From NCBI GenBank assembly GCA_014529385.2, contig CM043966.1, positions 102,621,087-102,685,086 of the forward strand: a stretch of DNA of 64,000 bases, read 5' to 3'. Position 1 is the stretch's first letter. Each line of letters starts with the position of its first letter. Below are positions 9,033-21,242 of this stretch, one piece after another. The notes below the pieces were generated by a model. It did no database searches. It saw nothing but the letters and a program-made list of their open reading frames with translations, and was not told the DNA's origin. The translations under genes were made by a program, and so were the position numbers. The stretch is from Adiantum capillus-veneris (taxonomy: Eukaryota; Streptophyta; Polypodiopsida; Polypodiales; Pteridaceae).

Positions 9033-9900
9033 AACAGATATGCTAGGCTTGCTCTTGAGTCGTCCAGACAGCTGGCATTACAGGGAGATACATCATGTTG
9101 GTATGCACAGATGAGCTCATGGTTTCAGAGGCATAGTTTCAACATGGACAGGCTGCCCCCTTTCCAGTATTCTCTTGATGCACCATCTTTGGCTCTTACA
9201 CGGATGGAGATTACTAAACTCATTCGGCAAGATCTTATCTAGTTTGATACCAGGAGGACATGGATAGAGCCATAACAGAGTTGGGTACGAAGAGGGCTTT
9301 CTATAGAGAGCATCTTCTCCAACTCACGATAGACGGATTTGTCACACGGCCCAGCTACATGGACACACATCTATCTCATGGGTTACGATGTGCCATAGGC
9401 CAGATACGCACATCTTCATACCAGCTTGGGATTGAGACAGGTAGATTTAGAGGCATACCAGCAGACAGTAGGATATGTCAGTTATGCCATGCAGAGCCAG
9501 AGACAAAGCTTCACTACATATGTCACTGCACAGTCTACTATGAGATACGGGGACGCTTTCATTGCTTATTCAGAGATGGTTTTGACTCGTTAGATAGAGT
9601 CATGAGATATCAGGATCAGAGATGTCTCGGATTATTTCTGTTTGAGATACAGAGACATAGAGACTCTCTATTGAGAGGGCATAGACAGAGAATCCCAGAG
9701 ACGCATCTCATATTTCTTCAGTTCGAGTACCACAAAGGCAGAGGGGCCACCACCACCACAGAGCTCGGTTCCCACCCATACACACACCAGTAGTACTCTC
9801 ATTGACCGAGCTATAGAGTTGGGGAGATCGAGACGACCACGACTGAGGAGGGGAGCCACGCAGCACCGACGGAGATTGCAACAGAGGATCCACAAGATTC
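9033..9900 (+). pseudogene. LINE-1A ORF2 C-terminal region (part 2)
   Basis: It resumes right after A1 with RYARLALESSRQLAL, PPFQYSLDAPSLALTR and EITKLIRQDLI (to 9240). After a stop and a frame change it continues as TELGTKRAFYREHLL, RPSYMDTHLSHGLRCAIGQ and ICQLCHAEPETKLHYICHC (9470-9535), a cysteine/histidine cluster typical of LINE ORF2 C-termini. It is then YYEIRGRFHCLF and QRCLGLFLFEIQRHRDSL. LINE-1B has the same order at 32300-31391. The domain is thought to help bind the template RNA or target DNA. Confidence 0.85.
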
Positions 9901-10177
9901 TAGCATGACACCCAAAGTGTCGATCAGGATAGACTTCATGCTACTGCTATATTGTATCATGGTGACACTTATCCCCGTTTTGTACCTTTGTGGCATTATA
10001 CCATTGCTCAACTTACCAGCCACCCATAGGAGTCGGTAGCACTCCTATCTCAGTTTCTACTTTGTAGTTTTCTTTGTTTGTACCCAGACTTGATACTAGA
10101 CTCACCATTGTAATCAGTTTGGTCTCATAGGTCATTTTGCTTTTTGTAGACGTTAATATATCATTTCATTTCATTTC

Positions 10178-10182
<5 letters not shown>
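9901..10182 (+). other. LINE-1A 3' UTR and (CATTT)n tail
   Basis: Non-coding 3' region. It contains the TCTCATAGGTCATTTTG block near 10122-10140 and ends in about four CATTT units (10163-10182), matching the end of LINE-1B. Confidence 0.8.

Positions 10183-10254
<72 letters not shown>
10183..10254. repeat. (CT)n microsatellite at LINE tail
   Basis: About 36 CT units grow directly out of the CATTT tail of LINE-1A. Confidence 0.95.
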
Positions 10255-10255
<1 letters not shown>

Positions 10256-10260
<5 letters not shown>

Positions 10261-10660
10261 AGGCTTGTGAGATGGGTGATAAGGTTTCAGAGAAGCATAT
10301 GAGATGGGTGAACACATTGTCGCAATTTCATTTACAATTTGTTTATCTGAAGGGAAAGAAGAATGTAGAGGCATATGTGTTGTCTCACAATTCACAGAAA
10401 TCCGTTGTCACTTCAATACATCATCAAGATTTTGATGCGATGTGTAAGCAGTATGCTCCAGACCCGGATTTTGGTGAGATGTACAGAGTGTGGAGACAAT
10501 GTCAAGATATTCTCTCAAGGAAGGGTTTTTCATGCGAAAGACCACCTTGTGTGTGACATGTGATTTGAGGCAAAAGGTTCTGGCGAAGTGCCATAATCCT
10601 CCTTTTGTTGGGCACAAGAGCATAGAGGCGACACTTAAGGGTGTGAGAGGAACTTCTATT
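10256..10660 (+). pseudogene. Ty3/gypsy pol scrap: end of RNase H and start of integrase
   Basis: The frame reads SEKHMRWVNTLSQFHLQF then VYLKGKKNVEAYVLSHN. This matches the RNase H end of Ty3/gypsy elements, where a tryptophan-bearing 'RW' block is followed by 'Y.KGK.N..AD.LSR'. After a shift near 10550 comes VLAKCHNPPFVGHKSIEATL, which corresponds to the H2C2 zinc-binding start of integrase. The flanks have no LTR that I could pair. It is probably an old fragment that predates or flanks the LINE-1A insertion. Confidence 0.75.
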
Positions 10661-12420
10661 CGACAAGCAAGCAAGTCCTTAAAAAATAATCCACGTCAAA
10701 GCAAGAATCTCCCACTAACTTTTTCTCCAATCTCTCTTCTCTACAAAGTATTTATTTTCTCTATAAACCTATTTTCTCTCTCTAGATTGTTTTCTTTCAA
10801 GATCCTTTCTCTAGAAACAAAGCTGATTTTCTCTCTCTAGAATTTGAACATTGTTTTCCTCTCTTCCTGTGACAAAAAGCTCCAGCTTTTAGGACAGAAG
10901 CTTTTAGGCCCCTTAGGATCTATATAAGAGTGCACAGATTAAGAGATGTACTGTCTGAATGTTGGAGCCCTTGGACACACGCGAAATCCAAACCTTGTCC
11001 TATCAAACTTTAAAGAAATTCCAAACTGAGATCACTGAAACTTGCAGTTCAAGGCCACCAACCTCTCTGAAGCAGTCAAGCAAGAGCATCCTGCTCTACC
11101 ATCTTCTACCTTGTCTTGATTAAGTGGTTATATATTGAAGTGTTGCAGAATTTGGCAGTCATATTCTTTGATCACCAGTCCAAGGTGGCTGTCGTCTACC
11201 TCCTAAATGTATCCACTTTCTAGAATAGTAGAAAACATGCTAACCAATTTTGCTCTTCACTAAGCCCCATCAGACCTTTGCCATTGCCATTGCAATATCC
11301 AATCACAAAACCTTTGCCATTTCCACAATAAATCCACATAGAAAATTATGAAATCAACTCTTCGATTAAACTCTGAAGTTTTAAAAATGCAACAAAATCT
11401 ATCATTTGAGAGCGGTGACAGTTCTATCACATGCGTCCGGGGAAAAGCACCCAATAATAGAAATGAAGCCACCTTGCATGCCGCAGGCCCCAGTTAAAAA
11501 GAGGCTTATTGAAGGCCTCTGTCTCCCATGAAACAAACCTGCCCAAGATGACAAATAATGGATTACAAACGAGAAAAACGGTCCTCTCCCCCCCTCTCTC
11601 TCACACACACACACACACAATTTTTCTACGACGTTAAAAACTTCTCTTTTTCTCTGTCTCACTTACAGTCTGTTAACCAGAGAATTAGCCGAAATAGAGC
11701 ATGTCCAAGGCCTATCTCTGCCATGCGTCCTTCTCCTGCTCGCCAGCAACATTTTTGCGTACTTAATTAGCCTCGTACCAGTGCTAGAATTTTGACTGCG
11801 CCCTTCAAAGGCCACACTCTCTCGCACGGGCATGCTCAAATGGGATCGACAAATTCGGGGCAACCTGGAATCTGACGGTCCATAATTGATGCGCGTAGCC
11901 TTTTCTTCCTCCACCATTGATCCCATTTGACCATGCCCGTGTGATATAGCGATGAGAAAAGCCACGAGTGACCCCTGGTAATGTGGTCAATGGAGGAGGG
12001 TCTAAGAACGCCTGCACATAGGCTAGGCCTTCCAAATTGAAAGGCTCACCTTTTGAAGGTTGTGTATTCCCATAGCGTAGGTGATCTCCCACCAAGTAGA
12101 TAAGCGGAGTCCCATTGAAGCTTCCAAATAAGGACAAAAAAATTTCTTTTGATAGGAGGTAAAAGGATCTAGATGACTTGCTATAGTGGGTCATTTCCAA
12201 TTTAGAAGGCCTTCCAAAATGTAGAGGGTGGTTCAAGGGCCCTCTATGATAGAGGTGTTTCCAAGATGTGCATCGTATTTAATGTGGTGGTGGAGGCTTA
12301 TGTGACTGCATTTCTTAACTTGAAAGGCCCTCTAAAACGTCGCTATCGGGTCTATGTGAAAGCGCTCTACGGAATAGAAGGCCCTCCATAGATGGCCTCA
12401 AATAGTCATCGAGGTCAATC
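10661..12420. other. Unassigned sequence
   Basis: No convincing coding frame. A TATATAAG box at about 10921 is followed by no recognisable ORF. The stretch contains a 23-bp inverted repeat (11825-11941) and several GAAGGCC(C/T)TCC-type short motifs between 12030 and 12390. It may be old LTR or DNA-transposon sequence. Confidence 0.3.
11825..11941. repeat. 23-bp inverted repeat, 71-bp spacer
   Basis: Arms 11825-11847 and 11919-11941 are reverse complements with one mismatch. No flanking duplication was identified. It could be the ends of a very small element or an RNA hairpin. Confidence 0.7.
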
Positions 12421-12424
12421 ATCT

Positions 12425-12510
12425 TCCCTTCCTCATGTTCAAACCCACCACCTTTGCGTCGAGCGGCATGTGCCCTATCCGCTCTCGTTGATAAATCTCT
12501 AGTTCAATGT
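12425..12510 (-). repeat. Possible tRNA-derived SINE head
   Basis: On minus the sequence contains GATAGGGCACATGCC, then GACGCAAAGGTGGTGGG and TTTGAAC. The order resembles the A-box to B-box (GGTTCRA) part of a tRNA-related promoter, as in plant SINEs. A clean tRNA cloverleaf cannot be drawn, so it is at best a diverged SINE head and not a tRNA gene. Confidence 0.3.
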
Positions 12511-13211
12511 AAAAGTTGTAAATAACAACTCAATAAGACAAGTGGCACACCTCTTTGTGGCACCTTTAGCATAGGAATCAATATACGATTGGACATAGCT
12601 ATGTTTTAAAAGCCTTGACGGCTATCCAATGTGGCAGGATAGCTACTTCTAGTCATAATAGCCATTGTGGCAATCTAGATGTGAGAACATAAATTAAAGG
12701 TTTTTCTCCATTTGAATGCTCTAGAAATGTTAACGTTATGGAGATCTCGCCATTCTAGAATAATTGCTTTAAGATCTGCAAAAGAGTTTTTGATGATCGA
12801 ATGTCTGCGGCATAGATGTCCGAGTTACAAATACGCAAACTCCCTTGACGACTATTCAATTGCTAGGAATTGACTACAATTTTTCCTAGATGATGAAGGG
12901 GTTATATGGTGTCAAGAATAAGGGGATCAAAACTCTTTGGTTCATTTCCTATATGAATGATCTATTATGTTCATAAAATGAGTGATAACTAAAACATGAA
13001 TGTTTAAGGTGAAAAATACAGGTTGGCCAATTCAATTTGCCAAGCATTAGAGAGAGAGGTCGACAAGCTTCCGAGCGCAAAGAGGAGGCAAGAGAGATGG
13101 GCGTCTACTAAGAGAGGGAAGGATGGAAGGTTGCAAAAGGGCAAAGAAGGATAAAGAGCAAAACCCATACGATTGTTATTTGGAAAAAGGTTAGCTCATG
13201 AAGCCAAAGAG
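12511..13211. other. Unassigned AT-rich sequence
   Basis: No coding frame or repeat pairing was recognised before the LINE-2A tail. Confidence 0.3.
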
Positions 13212-13298
13212 ATATAGATAGATAGATAGATAAATTTTATTATTGTCCTTGAAGGTCAAATATGACCTATGGGACCAAAGATACATGTGATATACTAT
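13212..13298 (-). mobile_element. LINE-2A, 3' terminal piece (piece 1 of 4)
   Basis: It is the 3' end of a LINE on minus: the block GGTCCCATAGGTCATATTTGACC and a (TATC)n tail, as at the end of LINE-2B (36934-37010). It is cut at 13298 by the LARD element; the ACTAT at 13294-13298 recurs at 21243. The four pieces of LINE-2A (13212-13298, 21243-21740, 27630-27963, 30742-31010) read in order on minus. Confidence 0.85.
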
Positions 13299-13998
13299 TG
13301 TTGGGGGCAATCGTAGCATAGCCTAATCAACCCAAGACCAACAAAATTATCAATCCTAGGATTGACAACCCGGGTAGGGCATGGAAGCACGAGCATCGGA
13401 TGTATCGAATGAGAGGATTCAAGAGTATGCTCATCCAATGCAATAGAGGTTATCCATGAATCACTAACTCTATTCACATCATCGACCAAGCATCTCCTAC
13501 ACACCTTAAGCCCACCAAAGTCCAACTTTCCAAGACTAGAATCCCCAAGCACACTCATGACAAGCACACACTAATTGCATTGGTGCTGCCCTCTCCAATC
13601 ACCACATGCCAATCAAGGCACTCCATCGAACGCTTCACACACAAGGTGAATGGTGCTAGAGTTTCATAAAACCCATCCACACACAAGCAAACAATAGGGC
13701 ACATACACTAATTACAAGATTAAAAACCAACTTAGTCAACTTAATTAGAGATGTTAATTATTGCAAGTCGAATACTCATAGAAGGATAGGAGTGGTTAAT
13801 AAGTAAGAAGTCATCACACACACTCAAATCTAGAATGATGAGAAAGGTGAAACTACTTCATGACATAATGGAATAGAAGATGTAGACTAATGAAGAAAGT
13901 AAGGATTAGATTAATAATGCTTCTCTAATTACAATGGATTAGCACTAGCCTCTTAAGCATGGGCATTAAACTCAAGGCTAGGCCATCCATAGAGTGAA

Positions 13999-14040
<42 letters not shown>

Positions 14041-14271
14041 CAAAAGTGGATCCTCAAGAGTGGATACTCAAGAATGAAACCTCCTTGCATAAAGGCTTCC
14101 TTATAAAGGCATTCACCACAATCCCTTCTACTATGGGTTTAAGTTTGAGCCTTTGGAACTCCCAATGAGCCCAAGACCTTATACAAAGTGAGTAGGAAAT
14201 ATTATGCACATCCATAGCACGTCTCCCGCTTGATGCATAATCGGTGTAGCATGTGTTAGCCACTGCTAACA
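13299..14271 (-). repeat. LARD 3' LTR (973 bp)
   Basis: It pairs with 20261-21242 with scattered substitutions and small indels. It contains a (GA)n tract at 14002-14038, against about 26 bp in the other LTR. Confidence 0.92.
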
Positions 14272-15798
14272 TTCCCCCCTTCCTAAATTGGCGCACGTCC
14301 TCCTGTACCAATGAAGCAAAACACGGAGACATGGTAGAAAGCAAGTCCATGGAAGAAATGTTGAGCTGCAAATCATAAGAACAAGTAATAAGCATCAAAG
14401 GCCAACAAGAATGAATAAAACATAAACTACAGTGAATAATCATGCAAAGTGATTTTTGCTTCTAAAAGATGGGTGAGTCATAGTCAAAAACTAAACAACA
14501 TGAAGCAAAAAAATACCTAACTATCATGAAGATTAAACCGCTTGAAATTTTAGTTTTATGCATGAAACACAAGCAATCAATTAAGACCCTAAGCTAATGC
14601 AAGTTCATAAACCTATTAGCTTAAAAACTATGTGATCAATATTATTAAATCATTCAAGTCTATCATGTCTACGGGCTATTAAAAAGCTCCTAATCTATTA
14701 GTACATTGTCATAGTTTTTTTAAAGCTCGTGGAAGTTTGTTTTTGTCATTCATAAAAAAAAGTAAAGCACAATACAAGGCTACCACCCCAAGGTAAGTCT
14801 AGGTGAGACTCTCGGCTCCTTGAACCCTCAAAGAGGTGTTCCAAAAGCCTACTAGCCTACCAAGGCGACGGCTAATCCCTATCAGCCCAGGGCATCGGTT
14901 TAGGACCTTGACCAAGCGAGCCAAGGTGATTCTCCTCGCCTGCCAAGAGCCAATAAGGCGCTAGGCCTCACAACACACAACATAACATAGAAATTGTCTT
15001 TTCATGTGTCTAGTAGCATTTTTGCTACTTTTTCTTAACACTTTTTTTCTTCATTGTTTCATTTTTAAAACTTTTTTATTGCTTCCATCATGAGAGTATT
15101 TATGGCAAATGGACTAAAGGACTAAAGCCTAATCATATCCCTAGGTCATGTTAAAAATGAATGGAGTATTAAAACTATCACTAAGAGTCTAGGACTAATG
15201 AGAAATGATCATACATTAACCTAAGGTCAAGGCCAATTACCTATGATAAGCACACATAAGACCTAATTTTTGATGAGTTAATATTTACAAAGCAAAAGTG
15301 TTGAAACTTTAGTATGCTTAGCTTTTGAAAATGAAAAAAACCATAGCTTAGAAGCAAAAATTACTTACCCAAGCATAGATAATGAAGAGATGACCAAAAG
15401 AGCAAAATCATAGAAGGATTTCACATATTCATGCTCTTTGTGCATCCTTGAGCAAGCACTCACTTTGTGAAGTCTCTTTATCTTTTTATTACAACCCAAG
15501 ATAATTGAAGCTAAGTGTAAACACAAGCTACAAAATTCATTTATTGAAAGCAAAAAGCACACAAGAAAACATTAATGAAAACCTAAAGCTAGGGTCTTGC
15601 ATACCTGAATTTGCCAAAGGGAAAAAAGTGCCTTTAGTTATGCACATGGGTGCTCTTTGTAGCAAATTTATGCATACATATCAACAATGAGAGAGATAAA
15701 TGATTTTGTACATTTTACAATTTTTACAATCTCTCATGCATGATTCAAAGTTGATTAATTTCTAGCTCAATTGAGATATGGAATTTAAAACAAGCAAA

Positions 15799-16190
15799 GA
15801 GCTAGAAATAATGCAACTTGAAGAAATGAAGTGGCTCTTCAAGCCAGATTTTACAATTTAAAGCTCTCCAAAAAAGTTGTCTAACAACTAGCTCATGAAA
15901 TTTCACAATTTTAGAGCAATCTATGAGCTAGAGATGGCTGCAACTTTTGATGGAATGAAGTGAATGGCTCTCAATAGCCAAATTTTGTACTTGAAAGTTC
16001 TCAAAAAAAGTTGGGTAAACACTAGCTCAAATGAAAACATTTTCACTTTAGACCAAGCTATGAGTTAGCATATATACAACTTGAATCAAATGAAATCAAA
16101 TGGCTCTAAATAGCAACATATTGCAATGCATTGCAATGTTGAACCCTCCTTGCATCAATTGAAAGCACGTGCCTACCACATCCCTTCAAA
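15799..16190. repeat. Three tandem units of about 130 bp
   Basis: Units begin GAGCTAG (15799), GAGCTAG (15925) and GAGTTAG (16062). They share the order 'caacttgaa..tgaagtggctct..caattt..aagctctc.aaaaaagtt' and differ by point changes and indels. Confidence 0.7.
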
Positions 16191-17159
16191 ACAATCATTA
16201 GTGTTCTTAAGCATACAGTCATTCATTACAAGCACTAGAACAATTCACAAAAAAATCCAAAACTTTATTGCTCTCCCATGGTCATTCAAGAAGCTCAATT
16301 TTAGTGCTATGTAGGGGTTTTGCGTTCAAAGCAAGCACTAAAAATGTACAATCAATGCCAAGTCCAAATTTTAATGCACATTCTCGACCACATGCATGCA
16401 CATTCTTAGGATGAAGCCCACATGCATGCCAAAAAGATTTTTCCTTTTAGTGCAAAAACTTCAATCAAGCTAAGCACTAAAAAATTCATGTTCAATCATA
16501 ATCTCAACCTTTTGAATGCCTTCCATGCACATAATATCAATAAATCATCATAATGGATGGCATACAATTGATGTTTATATGCTTTTTTGTACACATCATA
16601 CATGGCATACATAGGAAAGAGAGACAAAAAGCATATGATGATATAAATTTTATCTCTGCAAAGGCAATCCGCCCAAATTTTGTATCATCGAGTAAACTGT
16701 TGCCGAAGAGCTCCATAATTAGTGCATAAAAGCATATGGCGTTCAAAATATGCACTAAAAAGAGTCATGATTAATCACAAGCATTGCAAGTCTGATGTAA
16801 TCCATGCTAGAGTTATCACAACGGATATGCATAAAATTGATTCTTCAGGCTAGTCTCATGTAGCAACGTACAAGTTAAGAGAAAGTGTCGTCAATCAATT
16901 CACGCATAATACAAATCAATTTTTTTCCTGCACAAAAAGGGCGTCCTGCAAGCAATCGGCCCTAGACCCCACACTTTTTACAAAACTCGTTTTTGACATT
17001 GTTTTATACTTGTGACTTCTTCTTTCTCACCGAATTCAAATTGGCTCAAGTAGATCTCATTCCCCTTTACGAGCTTGAAGGTAAGGAGGGTGTGAATATC
17101 CTTTAGTTTAAATTTTTCTTTTTTTAATTTAAAAAAGACAAAATTCATATTCTTTTATT

Positions 17160-17720
17160 GACGGCGACGCGCTGCAGCCTGGGGGAATGCGGGAGAGAGA
17201 GGGGGAGGGATAGCGTGTGTGGGGGGCACTGAGAAAGTGTGTGTGTGTGTGGGCTCATGCTGCAGAATCTGGCGAGAGAGAGGCCAGGGGTTATTGTACG
17301 AGCGTGGAGGTGTGTGTGTATGCATAGGGGCGTTGTGAGTTAGGCGGCAAAAATGGCGCTACAGGGTCGCGAGGACCAGTAGCTTGGTGGGGACCGGGGA
17401 TAGTGGGTGTGTGTGTGTGTGTTGATTCTGCAACTGGGCATGGCAAGTGGCGGGCCTATGTCGAGCCAAAGGAAAAAAAGGTGGACCAGCGTGATAATGC
17501 CGATGCTGCACGCACCTATCAGGAGCTAAAAGTAGAGTGTGCGTGTGTGTTTAGAGCTACAAGACAAGGCAAGTTGCGACAGAAAGAAGAGAGAACGTGA
17601 GGGGTAACCTTATGGCTCTCGGCTATCGAGACAATTGAGTGTGTGTGTGTGTGAGTACGCGTGTTGAGGTTTTGTGGGGCCACGGATGGCGGCAAGTTGT
17701 ATACGATGTGTGTGTGTGTG
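17160..17720. repeat. GC-rich, (GT)n-studded island inside the LARD
   Basis: Against an AT-rich interior this stretch is G-rich on plus. It carries five or more (GT)n runs separated by 60-150 bp, with recurring GGCAAGT(G/T)GCG motifs between them. It looks like a decayed minisatellite or captured host sequence. Confidence 0.5.
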
Positions 17721-20238
17721 TAGATTTAGCACCGCCAAGCCATTGGAGAGTTGTGACACATTCTCCATACATAGCTAGGCTCCAAATCGGGCAGAGGTAA
17801 AGTTGACATGATTGCTTGCTTGAAAACCATCAGACTTAGCAGATAGGAGTGCTTTTTGAAGCTCTCTCCTAAAAATAAAATTCTTAAGAAGTGGAGGTTC
17901 CCGCGGTGGAACACAAGGGTGTGGGCGTGTTTTGATCTTGAGCCGTTGGGGTTGGTAATGCAAGAGATGGAGAGGAGTAACTTGTGGCCATCTAGTGGGA
18001 GGTGTACAAGGTTTCTCCTCTATGTCTTGGTTGATGAAGACAAGCTCAAGTGTGTTTAGTAAACCTTGGCCACATTCAATAATGTTGATAAATGCAAGTG
18101 AACACATAATACCATCAAAATTGAAGTATCAACCATTATTTTTGAAATTCATTGATCATCCGTTAAGGCAACCCAATTGTGTATCAGAATTGCACATTCA
18201 CTTGATTTTAATTCTCCCATTCACCTCCAAAACACTCGAAATGACGTTCAATTCCTCAATTGATACCAAAAAATGGTTACAAGCTTATAAAGATACACAT
18301 TTTGATCTTAATTGATCCTTCAAGTCATTTGATATGATCATACACATGAAAAGTTGAATCTATAAATGATAAAAAATGGGTCAAACAGTTGAAATTGATG
18401 TATATGATACATTATGGGGCATCACATATACATAACTTAGTGTGCCAATTTTTGCAAAACCATTTCCAATTATCATCATTGCAATCTTAAATTGCTCATA
18501 TCTAATGGCCCTCATCATCCAAATTCAATAGAATTTGTCATTATGATTTGCATGGCTATATGTTTGTGATCATGGCAGCTCATAAATGAACAAATTAATG
18601 AAATTTTTTCCATATCGAATTGGCATACTCATATGACAATGGTCAAAAAATCATCTTCAATTGGGTACCGATTGAATAATCCCAAGTCAATCAATTACAT
18701 ACACAAACCAATCTTTTAGATATTTCAATAAAGGGAATCAAAGATCAATCATTTATTGCCAATTTGGATATCTAATGCCATTGAGTAGGCACAAACAATA
18801 GTGCATTTTCTCCATGTTCATCAAATTGATTCATCATTAGCATGGCAATGCACTAAAAATCTACACAATTGAGTACCAAGTGAGTGATCTATCTCAATTG
18901 TCAAGCCACTTTTGTGACACAATTATTTGGCCAAATTAATCATCATAATTGGTGAAAAATACCAATTATTCATTCACCCATTGGATTGCACATGCCATTG
19001 AGTAGGCGCACACACACCAAATTTAGGCCAAAATTTTATGCAACTATTCCATCAATTTCACATTGTAATGCTCAAATTACAAACTCAATCAAGCATAAGT
19101 GAATGCATGTATGCTTAATTTCTAAAAAATTAGCACTATTTTTATCCAATCAAGCAATGCACACACTAAAAAATTAAGCACAAAAGTTCAAATTTGTCTC
19201 AATTGGCAAATGCATTTAGGCTTACACCTAATGATTGCACACACTTTTCATGCACATTTCACAATAAAAATTCATTTGGGTGCCCCAATTGACCATCAAT
19301 CATTGAAAATCAAGTGGTCTTGATAGGCACACACACTCAAAATTTTGCCCTTTTTTCTGTTGAAAATTTTGCTTATCCAATGATTGAATTAGCTTAGCAT
19401 ACACATCAATTACATGATTTCATACTCACATATCATCAATCTTATCAATTTCTATACATGCACACACTCAAGATTAGGTGTGCACACACTTGAAGTTTTT
19501 GGCAGTTCCCCCCCCCCCCTCTTTGGTGCATTACACACACAATGATTTTTATGCACACACATGAATTCTTGATGAGAATTAAGCATTATGTTGACACACA
19601 CAAAGTTCATTAGTCAAATTTGACCATCAATTTCATTCCAAGTGAATCAAATTAGGTACAAAGTGTAGGTCAATTAATCTACACACCTAATTTTAGCAAA
19701 TAGTTAGCACACATTGAATCACACTAATCAATCAAGAATTTACATGAGCAAGTGAGTACACTTACATTGTAATGACACTCCAAGCTATTCCTTTGCTCCA
19801 CGCGAAGACGCATCATTGCACACACAAGTGTGTGCACCATCAGATCGGCTCCAAAATTGACCATTGTAGGCCAAAAATAAAACACTCAAATCATTAAATT
19901 AGGCATGGATTAACACAATTAACTTGACAGAAGTGTTGATTCCACCTCTTATTCACTTCAAATGTTAGCGGTTAGGTTAGCAAAGTTAGTAAAAAATTAG
20001 TAAAATTAGCATGAAATTAGTACAATTAGCATGGAAATGAAGCAAAATTAGTAAGGGTTAGTATGAAAATTAATGGAATTGGGGGTTTGGGGTATTCATA
20101 ACTCAATAATTAGCTTCAATTTCTTGCACAACATCATAAAATCAAACCAAAATTGAGTTACACACACTCAAAACACGATAAAATTAGTAGTGAAATTACT
20201 CTATTCTAAATATCCTATACTCACTAGCTTAGGTTATC

Positions 20239-20258
20239 GATCTCCGACAATGACGCCA
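20239..20258 (-). other. LARD primer-binding site, tRNA-Asp type
   Basis: Minus-strand TGGCGTCATTGTCGGAGATC, against the plant tRNA-Asp complement TGGCGCCGTTGCCGGGGATC: four differences over 20 positions. Confidence 0.75.
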
Positions 20259-20260
20259 AA

Positions 20261-21242
20261 TGTTGGGGGCAATCGTAGCATAGCCTAATCAACCCAAGAC
20301 CAACAAAATTATCAATCCTAGGATCGGCAACCCGGATACGGTATGGAAGCACGAGCATCGGATGTATCGAATGAGAGGATTCAAGAGTATGCTCATCCAA
20401 TGCAATAGAGGTTCTCCATGAATCACTAACTCTATTCACATCATCAACCAAGCATCTCCTACACACATTAAACCCACCGAAGTCCGACTTACCATAGACT
20501 AGAATCCCCAAGCACACTCATGACAAGCACACACTAATTGCATTGGTGTTGGCCTCTCCAATCACCACATGCCAATCAAGGCACTCCATGGCAAAAGCTA
20601 CACACACAAGGTAAATGGTGCTAGAGTTTCATAAAATCCATCCACATACAAGCAAACAATACGTCACATACACTAATTACAAGATTAAGAAACAACTTAA
20701 TTAGAGATGTTAAATATCGCAAATCGAATGCTCATAGAAGGATAGAAGTGGTTAATAAGTAAGAAGTCATCACACACACTCAAATCTAGAATAATGAGAA
20801 AGGTGAAACTACTTCATGACATAATGGAATAGAAGATGTAGACTAATGAAGAAAGTAGGGATTATATTAATAATGCTTCTCTAATTACAATGGATTAGCA
20901 TTAGCCTCTTAAGCATGGGTATTAAGCTCAAGGATAGGCCATCCATAGAGTGGAACACTCAAGAGAGAGAGAGAGAGAGAGAGAGAGCTCTCAAAAGTGG
21001 ATCCTCAAGAGTGGATACTCAAAAATGAAGCCTCCTTGCATAAAGTCTTCCTTATAAAAGTTTTCATCACAATCCCTTCTACTATGGGTTTAAGTTTGAG
21101 CCCTCTAGCTAGCATATACAACTTTGGAACTTCTAATGAGCCCAAGACCTTATACAAAGTGAGTAGGTAATATTGTGCACATCCATAGCACATCTCCCGC
21201 TTGATACATGATCGGTGTAGCCTGTGTTAGCCGCTGCTAACA
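20261..21242 (-). repeat. LARD 5' LTR (982 bp)
   Basis: Partner of 13299-14271; it ends GCTGCTAACA. On minus it starts TGTTAGCAGCGGC. Confidence 0.92.

Larger units (their letters stand above)
136..10182 (+). mobile_element. LINE-1A: non-LTR retrotransposon, 5'-inverted, interrupted
   Basis: This is a dead copy of the same family as LINE-1B (31180-36180, minus). Its sense part runs on the plus strand from about 576 to a (CATTT)n tail at about 10163-10182. The upstream endonuclease segment (136 to about 575) lies in the opposite orientation. Two later insertions split it: a 174-bp MITE at 2218-2391 and LTR element A1 at 2556-9032. When these are skipped the reading continues, joining through the duplicated bases at 2551-2555 and 9033-9037. 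The 3' end shares the 'ggtctcataggtcat' block and pentamer tail with LINE-1B. Assignment to an APE-type LINE is firm; the exact clade is not. Confidence 0.9.
14284..20238 (-). other. LARD internal region, no coding capacity seen
   Basis: Mostly AT-rich with abundant short direct repeats. It includes three diverged tandem units of about 126-137 bp (15799-16190), a GC-rich GT-repeat island (17160-17720) and a C-tract (about 19507-19519). Scattered short ORFs look random. No zinc knuckle, DTG protease, YVDD/YADD or integrase motif was found. Confidence 0.8.

Noticed and set aside
10921-10960. Host promoter with TATA box
   Set aside because: TATATAAG is followed by no recognisable transcript or ORF. 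TATA-like words are common in AT-rich sequence.
12425-12510. A functional tRNA gene
   Set aside because: No acceptor stem or T-stem pairing could be drawn. Only SINE-like resemblance remains.
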